64,000 bases of DNA from Sipunculus nudus (Eukaryota; Annelida; Sipuncula; Golfingiida; Sipunculidae): NCBI GenBank assembly GCA_026874595.1, contig CM049308.1:21679867-21743866 (forward strand), written 5' to 3'. Below, piece after piece: positions 40,624 through 53,346 of the stretch. The translations under genes and the position numbers were made by a program. A model generated the notes under the pieces. That model did not search any database. It was not told the DNA's origin and saw nothing but the letters and a program-made list of their open reading frames with translations. The stretch's first letter is position 1. Each line of letters begins with the position of its first letter.

Positions 40624-42970
40624 TATTAAGATGATAAACCTCCAGAATGACAAGTATTCAGAACACCACAAACATCTTTGTACCAACCTCAAGAAATAAT
40701 ATAGGTGTTTCATATGATGGTTTTTGTATTAGTCAATTCTACAGAGAACTGTACCATTAACACCTGAGCTGGCTTTATTCTCGGTTAAGTTTACACCTTT
40801 TAAACAGGAATAATGCACTGAGCCTTGAAAAGAAGATGAAAAAGACTTGTATAATAGTTGATTGCTCTCACAGGTATGTGGCATACCTGCACATGCCTAC
40901 CTGTGTGTACACCTGAATGTCAAAAGGTATGCCAGTATGGTTGTATAGGGTTTACCTGGAGGGTTTTAATTAAAAATGGGAGGGTTTAATCAAGAAGTGC
41001 CCATCCTCAGGTGTGACAAGTTCACAAAGGTCAGCTGTAGTGCAGTGTCAGTCTGATGACAAATTAGTGAAGGGCAGCATGCATGTTTATAACTTTACTT
41101 ATGTGAGGCAGCAGGGGCACCCAGCTGCCTGGTGTATATCATATACACCTGTATGCCCACTGACTCAGGTGTACACAGGTGAGATCTGAGTAGACTAAAC
41201 AGTAGCTGGATTGTGAGCAGGGGGGGGGGGGGGATAGGTATTTCCACAAGAACTAATTAGTGCTCAGAGTTTACCCCCTCTTCTACTTGAGTTGGTGTCC
41301 CACAAGGGTGACCAGGTCACACATAAAGTGCTTAGAGGGTCACAATGGCAGGGTGGATATATCACCAAGTGTTTAGAGAGCTTTGACAACTGTCATGTTG
41401 AAGTATTTGGGGCCACTTACTTCATTTGTATAGGTCTGGTCAAATGGTCAGGGTAATAATGAGCCACAATAGCATATCATATTACTAAGGTTATCTGTCA
41501 AAACATGTCCTGACCAGTGTCTTTTATACAAAGCAGTTGGGATAGCAAGCTTACATGTTCACTGTGCAGAGGTGGAAAAATAGGTAGGGGTTATTCCCCT
41601 TTACCTAAACCCCCCTTGTCCTGCATGCTGCTTCACCCTAGTAATCCTCATGTCCCCCCCCCCCCCCCCCTTTGCTGAGGAGGTTATGTATTCTACTTGT
41701 GTCTGTTTGCTTGTCTGCCAGGGAAGACCCCATTAAAATATTGGTGCTAATCTGGATACAGGGATGGATCCAGTTGGATATGTTTGCTGTGGTGTAGGTT
41801 TGTGCCCCACTGGGTGCCCTCTTGAAGATTGTTAAGGTGCATCTTTCATCAGTTCAGGGTAGAGAATCATGGATTCAGGGTAGAGAATTACTGCTAATTG
41901 CTTGTCATCTCTCACTCATCATGTGAAAGTTAAAGACAGATATGCACCTGCCCTTTCTATGGATTTCATGCGATTTCTGACTTATTCTGAGTACACATTA
42001 ATGAACTCTAGGTAATCACTGTTGAGAAAAGTTCATATAACGCCTCTGTGATGGATGCATGAGCTTGTTTATCCAAATGCTGGTAGTAAACACAGCAATG
42101 TTGACAAACAGGAAAAACTTGTAACCTAATATGGTAGGTTGCATATATGCAGAGGTGTAAAGGTCACCAGTTGCAAAACACCCCTGATAAAACTCTGGTT
42201 TGTCTCATGTCTTTGTTGAAGGTGTTTGGAATATTTTGGTGCCCCCCGCATGTAATAAACAGTCATGGCTATAAGCAAAATGAACAGACTGTGTCTGATG
42301 GTTTTGGCCTGTTTTTATGAAAACATTCAAGGGATTATCTTTACTTTATAGAATTCAGATATTAGAGTAGGCCCCTATAATGTAAATGGCGTGTACAAAA
42401 AAATCAAGTTCTCATGCCCTGGGATCACCTTTGATAATACTAAAATGCACCAACGATTGTGGAAAATATTGCTTAATTAGCAACTGCAGTGTTGTTCTTA
42501 TGTGTGGTTAATTTCTCTTTAAAAATATTTGCAATAAAACCTAGTGTAAACAATGGAGAGCGGCCCTATTGTCTAACACTAAAACAATATTTATAAAGTC
42601 GAGACAATAGATAATGGTGTACTCATAGAGAAGAGGTGATGGAACATGCCCTCCTTTAATACATATCATGAGTGAGGTGTGTCAAATATTGAAGTAGTAA
42701 GCATCACATTGGGAGCAGTGGTCAGTCTTTTGAGTAGCTAGTCAGTCAGTCTTTTGAGTAGCATCTGAGGTGTCTGAGCAGTTCCACTCTGGCATTTTAA
42801 ACATAAACTTTATATATTTGAAAGGGATCTATATGTGGGAGATCTGGATGGAATGAAATAATATATAAAAATCTTGTTTTGGTTCTGACTGTGTAACAGT
42901 GTGTATAATATAGGTAATTGTTTTATCAAAAATTATTCAGAAAAATGGCTTTTTTAGTTTTTTTAATTAA
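40624..42970. other. Non-coding DNA with homopolymers and minor repeats
   Basis: It holds a 14-base G run (41220-41233), a 17-base C run (41654-41670), a family B repeat at 41732-41830 and an 18-bp direct repeat GTCAGTCTTTTGAGTAGC at 42721 and 42745. No exon is supported. Confidence 0.5.
41732..41830. repeat. Dispersed repeat, family B, copy 2
   Basis: ATTAAAATATTGGTG, GGGATGGATCCAGTTGGATA and GTGTAGGTTTGTGCCCCACTG followed by GGTGCCCTC occur in the same order as in the copy at 11740-11890. Confidence 0.6.
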
Positions 42971-43115
42971 AAGTACTTGTACTTGTACTCAAGTACCGAC
43001 CCCTGTACTTGTACTTGTACTCAAGTACATTGAAAAATTGTGTACTTGTACTTGTACTTGACAAATTCTGAAGTACTTGTACTTGTACTCAAGTACTGAC
43101 CCCCTGTACTTGACC
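42971..43115. repeat. GTACTT hexamer repeat within a 100-bp duplication
   Basis: Runs of ACTTGTACTTGTACTC are followed by the inverse word CAAGTAC, so each block can fold into a short hairpin. A block of about 45 bp (AAGTACTTGTACTTGTACTC, then AAGTACCGACCCCTG or AAGTACTGACCCCCTG) begins at 42971 and again at 43071. A third hexamer run lies between them. Confidence 0.9.
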
Positions 43116-44473
43116 CAAGCCTGATGTACTCAGTCATATGGTCAGTATACAATTATAGATTATGCAATATTTGTTTTTGTTGTCATATTGGCTTTTTTCA
43201 CTATGATATTTTTGTTTTCGAGTTTGAAGAAGAGATATTGATTAAAAAAAAAGTTCACTGTTTTTCTGAATTTGTATTAAAAGAAGAGAATCATCATGTA
43301 TCTACTGTTTTCACTGGGTTCATGGTTGTTATATGTGGACCTTGTAATATGAAGTGCAGGCTTTGTGTTCCTGATTACATTGTTTTTTGGGGTGCCAAGC
43401 ATTTTTTTTTACAGTTCAAACACCAATGATAAAAATGGATAAAATATTAAATCCCGCATGTATAGGAGCTATTATTGGTATGATATATGGAATACCAGAT
43501 CAGAGACCACACAAGGTTTAGGATCATTCTGGTTTTGTGCTGGATGATTGTTCAGATGATTTGTGTGTCATATGTCACATGATATATGTATAACTGAACC
43601 TTGTCCTGTATATGTGACTAAGTCCTCTCACTACCTGGATTGAAGATACCCGGTTATATATTACAATGTAACATGGGAACCCTTTACCCATTTATGTTTC
43701 TGATACCATTGTGTAGCAACACATAAGAAGCTCAATTAATCATGGCATTTTTATCACAGGGTTAATAATATGATTGAGTCTCTTGAGTACAATGAGTGTC
43801 TGACATTTTTACCTCTTCTGGGTTGACCATGTGTCATCACTTATATAAACATATATATAAGAGCAGCAATGATGCTGATTGTACGTCCTTTATTCATGTA
43901 CATCAGAAAACAGGTATTGATGTCACAAAACCGGAACTCGGAAAATTACTGTTTTTTTTAACAAGGCAGGTTTTTGTTTATATATGACATGTTTCTTTAT
44001 CATCACAATATTTAGTATTCAAGTTAGAATGTGATAAAGGATAAAGGAAACTGTTCTCCAAATTAGAATAAAATAAAGGATACAGTTTCCAGCCTCTAAG
44101 TTACTTTGTTATAAACTGAGTTAATTGATCATATCTATTTATTATACATAATTGTATCATAGAGTGTATATATTAAAGTTCAGAATGAAGAAAGTAGCCC
44201 ATTGTTCACAGGTTTTATTTACTTTGTCATAAAGAAAAATTACCAGATTGGGGAACTTTTTTTTAAGGGATTACCATTTTTTTTTTAGTAGCATGAAAGG
44301 AGAGACCTCTGAGAAAATAATATGGATACCTATCTATCCATCATTTTATCAATCCTGATATTCCACAATTTTTATATTAACTAACCCTGTATGGGAGATC
44401 TCTAATAGTTTTTGGTGTTATCATATAAGTGCATATAAATATGTGTAAAAAAAACACCTGTCTTGTTTTACAG
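43116..44473. other. Sequence immediately upstream of the first supported exon
   Basis: AT-rich DNA. It ends in the polypyrimidine tract and AG acceptor at 44472-44473. Since the exon is entered in phase 0 through a normal acceptor, at least this stretch is most likely intron. A 101-codon open stretch at 43124-43429 shows no domain and no splice-site support. Confidence 0.45.
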
Positions 44474-44730
44474 ACTGCTGATGTAGTGAAGCGAATCCAG
44501 CAGAAGTTACATTTGACGGAAAGTGGGAAAAGATATTGGCGGAATGATCGGTGCGAGGTGTGTGACACCCATATTACCAAGCTGAAGGAAGAAGCCACAA
44601 ACATGGTACACAATGTGGACAGGAACCGCCCTGATGGACAGAAGGGATCAGGGATACCGGTCCCAAGAGGTCACCAGGGCAACGGAGCTTTTCCCAGAAC
44701 TACCCCTCACTACAGCTCTGCCCATCATAG
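44474..44730 (+). CDS. KIF26: Internal exon of a KIF26-type kinesin gene (N-terminal region before the motor)
   Basis: This 257-bp exon is open in one frame and encodes about 85 residues. It is bounded by a pyrimidine-rich tract ending TTTTACAG and by a GTAGGC donor. The translation begins TADVVKRIQQKL and continues through a Trp-Arg-Asn-Asp-Arg stretch to a CxxC motif (Cys 27 and Cys 30 of the exon), then a charged helix HITKLKEEATNMV. From memory, vertebrate KIF26B has the same arrangement before its motor domain: a KL motif, Trp-Asn, CxxC, then T-H-x-x-x-L-K-x-E-A-x-x-M-V. The rest is a Gly/Pro/His-rich linker. KIF26 proteins are atypical kinesins that bind microtubules and act in signalling, axon guidance and cell migration; that is family knowledge, not visible here. 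The exon enters in phase 0 and leaves in phase 2. An in-frame ATG at 44429 lies within the acceptor region, so an alternative start is possible but less likely than splicing. Confidence 0.8.
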
Positions 44731-45359
44731 GTAGGCCATACTTTTATACTGTCATCTTAAAATAAGAGAGATATACATGGGTCATACTTGAAAGGTCTGG
44801 TCATCCTTTGTGTCCTGAAAGATGTGATTTCCTTCTTTAAAAAAAAGTCATTTATCCATCACATGTTGGCTGGGGCTTGAAATTACTTTAACTTATGGAC
44901 TCCCTAGACAGATCTTGGGAAATCCACTACGGTGGTGCCATTTACAGGCTAAGCTCATAAACTATAAGGAATCAAACAAGAGAACTCTAAATTAATCCAC
45001 TGTCTGAAGGATGTCAGACATGTCAGTGGTGAATGCTTTGTTTTTGGTGGTACACTATGTAACCATCTAATGATGCATTTCCAGTCTTCATCATGTATCA
45101 TATGTCATTCCCATACTCTTAACATCACCAGCGCCATCTGTGGGTGTTGACAAGAACTTTGTAAAAAATGAAACAAAATTTCAGTCTAATATCAGGACAT
45201 TGTGTCACGTGTTATTAAATGAAAAGAGGGATTGAATTACCCAGATGCATATCATGTACATTGTATTGACTTCAGCCATCCTTGTGTTTGTAGATAAAGT
45301 AAAGAAATGTGTCATTGTTGTCTCAGGAAATAAACTCAAGCTATCCCCACGACAGATTT

Positions 45360-45800
45360 GTACTCAGATTTTCATTAACAGGTCTCCAGAGAGACCAGCG
45401 GCCCTGAGGCCATTTCACCCGAACCCCTTTTTGTTCCCTGTGTAAAAAGAAACCACAGGACTTTTAATGCACATGTGTCTGAAAGACAATTGGGGACGAC
45501 CCACTGCGAGAAAATCAGCTGTGTTCACCTGCCTCGGGGGTAGCCCAGCTCCTATTTTATCCAGACAAAATGGATTCATTTGGTAAATTGGCAGGCTCCA
45601 GTAATCAGTGTCTGGCTACATCGATGTCTTGTAGAACAAATTATTTACTGCTCCATAAAAATGTAGTAGAATCAGGGCAGGCTGAGATTATTACCTGTAA
45701 GCATACCCATTTATTGCAAATTATTAATTAACATGGCCTCTGTGCACTAGTGGATTCCTGTTAATTAGTGCAATTAATTGCAGTTCATCTCCTCGTTTGG
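45360..45800. other. KIF26: Candidate intronic regulatory block 1
   Basis: Higher complexity than the flanks, with clustered homeodomain-like words: AATTATTAATTAACATGG near 45720 and GTTAATTAGTGCAATTAATTG near 45760. Single-copy appearance and no coding frame. Regulatory function is an inference from texture only. Confidence 0.35.
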
Positions 45801-48800
45801 CCTAGTAGTTCTTGTGGATGGAGTGGGGGTACTGTGCATTTCAACAGCAATAAGGAAAATGCATAGATGTTTTACATTAAATATTCAAATGGGGGCTGTG
45901 ATTTGACATCACATAACCACTGTACTGCTCCTTTAACAGAAGGCAGTGTTTTATTTTAGTCCATTTGAATTGTCATGTTCAGTTGATTGACAGCTGGGCT
46001 CACCAAATTATTTTCCTGGTATGTAGGTAGGAACAGAAAGCACTGATACTTAACAAAGAATTTGTCAATTTGATAGGTCAAACAAATTAATATGGCTTAA
46101 ATGTACATAAATCTTCTCTGATTTATTTTCAATTATTTATCATCATCTTTTCCCCCAATACACTCAAATACCATCATTTTATCATTCCACAAAAACCTTT
46201 TCAGTTGTTACTCTGTACTGAATTATTTGATTGATTTAAATTTCAAATGTTATTCATCCCAGGGACCATCAGGTCATTTAAAAAATGCATTTATTTCTTA
46301 TTCCAGGTGTAGAAATCACTTTAAATTCTTAAAACAGCCTTATAACCATGACTTAACCAAGCAATTAATTTATGTCTATGACTCATATACTGTGTTCTGT
46401 GTTTTTTGGTTTTGCTTTTCTTTTCTTTTATAAAAGCAGGTATTCATAATGGTAGCCAAAGAAGGCAAAGTCTGTATCATATCAGATAAGAAGTTCTGTT
46501 GAGAATCTTTTTAGAGAGTCTTTTAATATATCTTTAGTTTATTAAATGTCTTTAATGTAACTTGGTGGGAATAAGCTTCAAGGATGGCTTATTCAGTGTG
46601 ACAGTAGTTTATTGCAGGAGAGGCAGATGGCAGCACTGTCTAAAAAATGGTCTTAGAATTCATTATTATGTGAATTGAATCAGATACAGAAACCTATACA
46701 TGGATCACCATATTAATTAGTAATACTGATATGTGGGGGTGAGTAAAACCATCAGCTTTATGCAGAAATTTATCAGATCAGCCATACTTTGTTGTAATTT
46801 CCTGTGATCGTGAGTTGATATGCAATAGGTTTCCATCAAACCTATCAGGGGTGACATCTGGTGAGGTATTGTGAAACCAGAAAGGTGACTCGGAACACAT
46901 CTTCGTCCCATGAAGATGAGCAGTTGGTATAGAATAGTATGTGAAGCCATTCATACATTCTCTTAGGAATGTTAAAATTTACAGTACTGAATAAATGCAG
47001 CAGTTTTAATTATTTCAAAACTAAAAAAATTTTATAATTATAAAAACCTTTCAATGCACATAATATATGTTTATTTTTTTAATGAAACTTTTTTTTAATG
47101 GTACCTCATTAAATCTAAATGCCCTTGAGAATCAACACAAAATGATAGGTATTTACTGCATTCTCCATCAGAGAGCACTTATTTGAAAACCAGGTTCAGC
47201 CTTGCTAAAGAATCACAGCATTACCTGACAAGATTGAAGGAAATATTTTACTTTTTTTTATCTTTACTTAAAAAGAAAAACACTTGATCATCACTTTAAC
47301 TGTATTGAGATTTTGTACATGTTTGCATCCTCACTAAAAAAATGTCACTTATAGCCAGTTTATTTCATGTAATATTAGATTGAACAAAGTATGGTATATG
47401 TTAATGGATGTTCAACAGGGACTTCCATTAAGGTGAGAATATTCATAATTTAATAAAAATATACACCAGTGTTAGCTGATGCAGATGTGCAGTTTAAATA
47501 GTTTTAATTTCCCCCATCATCACCAAAAGTTCTGATTTTTGCCTGCAGATGGCACCCTTAGATTTTTTAGGCCTGATGAAAAATCAAGTGTTTGATGGTA
47601 GATTGGCACAGTCAGTGAAGCTAATATGACTTGCTGTAGTAAAATGGTATTACCTTGAACAGATATTTTTAAATAATTTGCAAATTATATAACTAAGTTA
47701 TGTAGTTTCTCCGACTCAGTTACATCTGTTGAGGCATGAAATTATGTTTTATTTCACATATTTTAGTGGCAAATACAACTTAAATTTTTAATAGCCTTAC
47801 AGATCTAGTTTGATGATTTCTGGTTGCAATTTATTTAGCGATAGTGGCAGGTAAAAAGGTGCAGTATTGTCACCTTGAACATATAGTTTAAATTACAAGA
47901 CTGAAGTTTTTTTTTGGTTTCTCTTTTAGTGAAGGAAATTTTGTTTTCACACTTTTATCACATAAAATTTTCATATAGTCCTATAATTTTATAATTGATT
48001 CATAGAGTTCAACATCACATGAAATATAAGTGGATATGAGGTACAGGAGTTTCTAGAATTTGAATAACTAATAAGGTATTGACAGGTGATGTCTCTTTGA
48101 TTTTTGCAGCTTCTTTCTGCATCATTAACCTGTAATTTGTGAGATAGGACTTCATCAGTAGGATATGTCTTTCAAATAATTCGTAAGGGTTGTACTCTCA
48201 TACCAGATAAAAAAAAAAGTGTATAAATGGTAAAATTTCTTATTTGCAATAATTTAAGCAAATATGTCATTGATGTGCTCATTTCTAGTACATGTTGTAA
48301 CTCCTGTCATCCAAATGACAGTGAACTGATATTTTAAAAAAATACTTAAATACTTATGTTTCTTATTAGTGTGTCTGATATAACTTGCTGTGGAATACTG
48401 GAAATGGGTGGCAATGCATTATTATAAACTGTCTTATAGACAAGTTGAATTATGGTATGGGCAGTATCAGTTTATATTTGTGTCTGTTAACCCTTGGTTT
48501 TTGCCTTGAAATTTGATGGATTTCCATGAAACCCACTTATAATATTTACCAATGCAGTATCTCATCCCTGGTCAATTCACAGCAAAACCTGTGTATATCT
48601 ATATAGGTAATTTGACTTCTTTGTGCTGTTGTTGCAATAATTTGTTATGAAGTTTATGATTTTTTTAAAACTCCCTGTAAATATGCAATTGCTCGTAAAG
48701 TGCCTCACCTGATTCTTAGCAAAATTTGCATATATATTTAAATGAGGTCAGAAGTCATAAGACTTACAATGGGTATTTAATGCTTTTGTAAATTCTCTTT

Positions 48801-49079
48801 GACAAAGCATCAGATGTAAACTGATGTACGGTAACTTGTAATGATATTATCAAACATTTCTTCAGTATTAATTTTTTTCTGTCCAGAGTATGCTGATCTT
48901 TAATTTTGGGTTCTATTAATGTATGACTCATGATATTATGGCAAAGAAAGGCAATAATGCCATATGGGGACTTTGATAATTGCAGATCTGGAAACATTTA
49001 ATAATGAAAGGTAACATGTGAAATTAACAGGTATGAGTGAATAGATGACAATATGGTCGCATGATATTAGCAGGTCATC

Positions 49080-49760
49080 CCCTGTGCATGCGTTAAGATC
49101 ACGGAAAATGCTTGTCCATCTATTTAAAGGTCACAGTATCAGGGCATGCACACAGCATTCAGGCATTTCTTCTCTTTGTATTTGAGCAGATTATAAGAAA
49201 ACCATGTTTGCAAACCACGCATTACACACACCGAACATGAAAAGCTTCACGGTGTGATTCTGCAGAGCTCGCTCCTTCCTGGAAAAGTCATGCATGTCAA
49301 ACATTGCATGACCAAAGCGCGTGTTGCTAATGAGCTCCTTCATACAAACGTTTACCAGAAATTAGGTCACACGATACCAGTGGTTGTTAACTGCTTCATA
49401 CAAGGCATGAAACTCAAACATTACGGGTTGGTGCACGCTGCAAGGTCATGGTATCGCTGGCTGGTCTGGTTGGCTATTTCTGTGCTAGTCACACTCTGTC
49501 ATGGTGCAAGGCTGATAACTGTCAATTCATCGATTAACACCTGTTTGTTGTGGGGATTGGCTACTTCCTTGGCAGACAGCACCTGTTTATTTCTAATTGA
49601 TTGCTGGATCTGCTGTACTAGCCACTGGTCAGCACTGCAGTAACGACTGGTTGGCGCTGTCCATCCGATGGATTCAGACTGATGTTTGTTACAGAACTGA
49701 GTCACAATGTCTGCATGATTCCATTTGTTAGAAACCTTCACATGTAGCAACTTAGTGTCA
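49080..49760. other. KIF26: Candidate intronic regulatory block 2
   Basis: About 680 bp of mixed composition in an AT-rich intron. It is open for 129 codons on the plus strand (49254-49643) and 83 on the minus strand (49499-49750), but no domain is recognisable and no acceptor and donor pair of matching phase frames it. It contains GGTCA-type words, ATCGATTAACACC and ACCTGTTTATTTCTAATTGATT. It is either an unrecognised lineage-specific exon or, more likely, a conserved non-coding element. Confidence 0.35.
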
Positions 49761-50289
49761 ATGTCAGGAGCAGCTTTATCAACTTAGATGAATCATTGCA
49801 GCAGGGGAAAACTTTATATCAGACCCTACTTCCTTGTAAAGTACATCAAGTTAGTCATCCAGATTATCTTCCAGAGCTTCCTTAGTATCCTTACTTTGTT
49901 ACTTTCTCATTTTGTTGTCAGCCCTGTCTGTCTGTTTAATGATCTGTTTTTTGTTTGTAAGCAGGGCTTGCATATATATTATCATTCTTGAAGGTCTTTA
50001 CAACCTTGGCCAGGGGGGTAATCCTGGACAAGTTTTTCTATGGGCCAAGTTCACCCACTGGATATATTGATGTAGCTTCTAATAATTAGTGCTGCAGTAG
50101 ACCCTTTTTTAAATTTACCAAATAATTTCAGATATATAGAAAATATGGCAAATGCCCCCCTCCCCTTAGGCCACACTTGGCATCGTTCCAACTACTTCCA
50201 GAACCAAAACAAGCATTTCTGAGTACCAGCCACAAAGGAGTTGCATTACAACTATTCATTGTAGTTATGAATTATAATATAGATTGCCC

Positions 50290-50406
50290 AAAAAACTGGT
50301 GAAATAAATTCAGTTTAACTTTGTGGATCTCGGGATAGGACATGAGAGAGGGAAGACAAAACTGCCTTGGAGGAAGTATGGGCTCTGCTGAGTGCTTTCT
50401 AGTTTT
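50290..50406. repeat. Dispersed repeat, family B, 3' fragment
   Basis: The end, CTTGGAGGAAGTATGGGCTCTGCTGAGTGCTTTCTAGTT in pieces, matches the 3' parts of the copies at 11740 and 41732. The 5' part is too diverged to align with confidence. Confidence 0.45.
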
Positions 50407-52186
50407 AAATGAGACATCAGTTTATAAAGAATCTAATTAAAGTTACCATTAAGGAATAGCCTGTTTGCCAGGCACTGCATCATGAAGATTATTTGAATAT
50501 TTCACCCTCAATCACAGTATTTGCATGTTGGGAGGTTTGACTTTGCATGGGGATCTTCAGTTTTGAAATCTAGTATTCATACCACTCAGCTGTATCCCAT
50601 CCTTGCTTCAAATTTCCCTGGATTAGCTTTGGTGGTACAGTTTTATCAGCTGATAACCAATTAGGTGCATTCCAACAGGATTGTACAGGGAAATATGACT
50701 GATAAAGTATTGTTGATTTCTGTTGAAAAAAAAAAACTGATTTGGAGAAGGATAGGACTGGTTCCTCATTTTCATGACGAGATTAGTTGAGAAATGGCAG
50801 CATGTACTAAGACTGGTGTAACTGTAACAGGACCTGGAGGCAGTTTTAATATAAACAATTCAGCAGTATTTCCATGTGGTTTGTACTGACCCTTATTACT
50901 TAATAAGACCAACCATTTTCAGGTGGAATTATCCCCAGAAATCCTCAGAACTTACCAAAACTTGCAGCTATTTATCTTTACTTCATTTTTCAAATTAAAG
51001 CATGCATATTTGTAGAACAATACACAACACGGCAAGTTCTGCACTGAGGAGTTTCTATATATGAGTAGTGAGATTTTTCACAGTGACAATTTCCAGAAGT
51101 TCTAGATTCTCTGGGGCCAATTCAGTGGGCACATGACAAAAACCCTGGTCACATGATCAGCAGCTTTTTACAGTGGTCTTTTGCCTGTCATCATTAACCA
51201 GTACATCTCCAGGAAAGAATGAAAAAAAAGTTTATTGAAAACTGTCACAAGAAAGGCTGTTGACATTGGGTGCTGGCAGGAGTTAGCCCAGTGCCTTTGT
51301 TAACTGTGATTACTGGTGACAGGAGTGGCCTTGCCTGACGTTAGAAAACATGGAGCTACACATTGGAAGCTTTCTTCTTAGGCTTGTGAGGGCTGCATGG
51401 CCCCCCAGCTCAATCTGCCAAGGAATACTGCATCCCATTGATTTATCACAATAGTCAGGGCAAAAAAACGACGTCTTTCTCATCGCTTCAGGCAGGCTGA
51501 ACTTAACCTGATCACGGGATCGATTTAAATGCTGAAATCTTATTCAGGAGAAGTAGTTTGTGTGGTGTAATTAAGTTTGTCCCAGCACAGAAGAGAACTT
51601 CCCAGTTAACTGTCAACTGGTAGCTTCACTGAGAAAAAAAAAAGTTTTTAATTTAGCCGACCCTGGTCACATGCAGAATGAGAAACTGCATATGGAATAT
51701 GATGTTATGGGATGAGATATATTTGCTCTTGGTTGATACACACCGATGTAATAAAAAAGCCAGATTACTTATGCAACTTATAAACACAACTTTAAAACAA
51801 AGTTGAACAAGAATGTGGAACTGTGAAGATTAGAACAGATATCAGTTACTCAAACCAATAAATTATAGTTTCTTTTAAAAATCATGACTATATAAGCATG
51901 CTTGTGTATGTCCAAGGGCAAATATTGTGTCGGATCCTTACAGTATAAATAGTAACAGAATAAATGGATTGTAATGCTTACTTAAATACACAAGCATTAC
52001 TGTTTGTTTACAGCATTAGTTATATCATCAGTTATAAGGCTGAACTTAAAATTGTGTAATGATTAATATGCACATTACAGTATGTATTTTTTTAAAGCAC
52101 AGATTCTGTTCTGTGGCATGGATTGCCCTTGTATGGCATCATGGATATAGTCTGGCCTTTTAATTATTATTTGTTATTCTCTTTAT

Positions 52187-52227
52187 TTCTCTCTCTTTAT
52201 TTCTTTCTCTCTCTCTCTCTCATAGAT
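52187..52227. repeat. CT-rich microsatellite
   Basis: CTCT and CTTT runs ending in a perfect (CT)n stretch and CATAG. Confidence 0.85.
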
Positions 52228-52317
52228 CTCACTTATGTCAAAGCCATGAGTTTTTAGTGTTTTTCCAAGTACAACCCCCTTGTGTCGCCCCACTGATATT
52301 CCTTAAAAAGAGGTATT

Positions 52318-52344
52318 TTATATATATCTATATCTATCTATCTA

Positions 52345-52397
<53 letters not shown>
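52318..52397. repeat. (TA)n and (TATC)n compound microsatellite
   Basis: TATC units followed by about 50 bases of alternating TA. The short Tyr/Ile-rich open frame over it is an artefact. Confidence 0.95.
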
Positions 52398-52439
52398 AAA
52401 TTGTGTTATTTCATTGACATGCATATCATGTGTTTTTAT

Positions 52440-52960
52440 TGATATCGGAGGCAATTGAGATTTGGCTAATTGGATGCAGGTTCATTAATCTGAATCTGAG
52501 GAAAGAATTAAATTACCGGGGACAGATTTAACAGCCCCTTGGGATAATTTGGACCAAACCCCATGTTTGCACAGCAGGCTTATTGTTACCAATTGGATAA
52601 GCCCTTTTGTGTCATTTCCGGGTTCAAGCGAGGGGACCCTCGTTCTTAAGGAGCACCTTTACAACATCGTCAGCCGGGAAGGTATGTCTCCAGGCACAGG
52701 TGTGTGGGATATGGTGGTGTCCTATTTGCTGTTTAGCTGTCAGTATTTACTGAGGTCTCAAACCTCCGCCTCTTGATGTAATAATCTTTCCTTCCATCTG
52801 CTGCTGTTCCTACTTCGATGACTGCCGTTAACATCCCCTCCGTCCCCGGCAACTAGATTATGGTCCGTAGCAACGTAAACCTTGTCCCCATCACACTGTT
52901 GGCTTATCAGCCATATAAGAGCAGTTCAGGTAAACCCTGCTCAGATTTTTATGACATTTA
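52440..52960. other. KIF26: Candidate intronic regulatory block 3
   Basis: A higher-complexity block with words such as GGCTAATTGGATGC, TTCATTAATCTGAATCTGAGG and GATAATTTGG. A plus-strand stretch reads GTLVLKEHLYNIVSRE before a donor-like GGTATGT at about 52680. However, no acceptor gives a frame compatible with the phase-2 junction, so I do not call an exon. Confidence 0.35.
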
Positions 52961-53323
52961 ATTCCTGGATTGGTCTGAACCACATACTATCGGTTGTAAC
53001 ACTGTACCTCTGAGATATCCAGGTAGGTCAAAGGTTCAACTGTCATTATATGAATCTTAGGTCAGGAGATGAAGGTTTTTTTCTGTGAAACTATTTTTAT
53101 CTGTATCATTTCCAAGATGTACCAGAGAAACGCCAGTATATTTTAGGGAACTGGCCAGGAAAAGTGACAGAGGTGGTAGATTGTTGAAAGAAACTTGGGG
53201 AATGGAAAAGTAGGCAGTTTAACACTAGAATGTTAGAATTGTATGTATGATATCATTACATGGGTTTTATAGGTTAACTTTTAACTTAAAGCATCAGTCA
53301 CTGGAGTGAACCAGTTGGTGGAT

Positions 53324-53346
53324 TTGTGTGTGTGTCTGTGTGTGTG
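53324..53346. repeat. Short (GT)n microsatellite
   Basis: About 22 bases of GT repeats with one interruption. Confidence 0.85.

Noticed and set aside
49254-49643. 129-codon open frame as a gene
   Set aside because: No domain, no compatible splice sites and an overlapping open frame on the other strand; kept only as a candidate conserved block.
52549-52776. Possible extra exon ending at a GGTATGT donor near 52680 (LKEHLYNIVSRE-like reading)
   Set aside because: No acceptor gives an open frame that fits the phase-2 junction between the two supported exons, and the peptide matches nothing I recognise.
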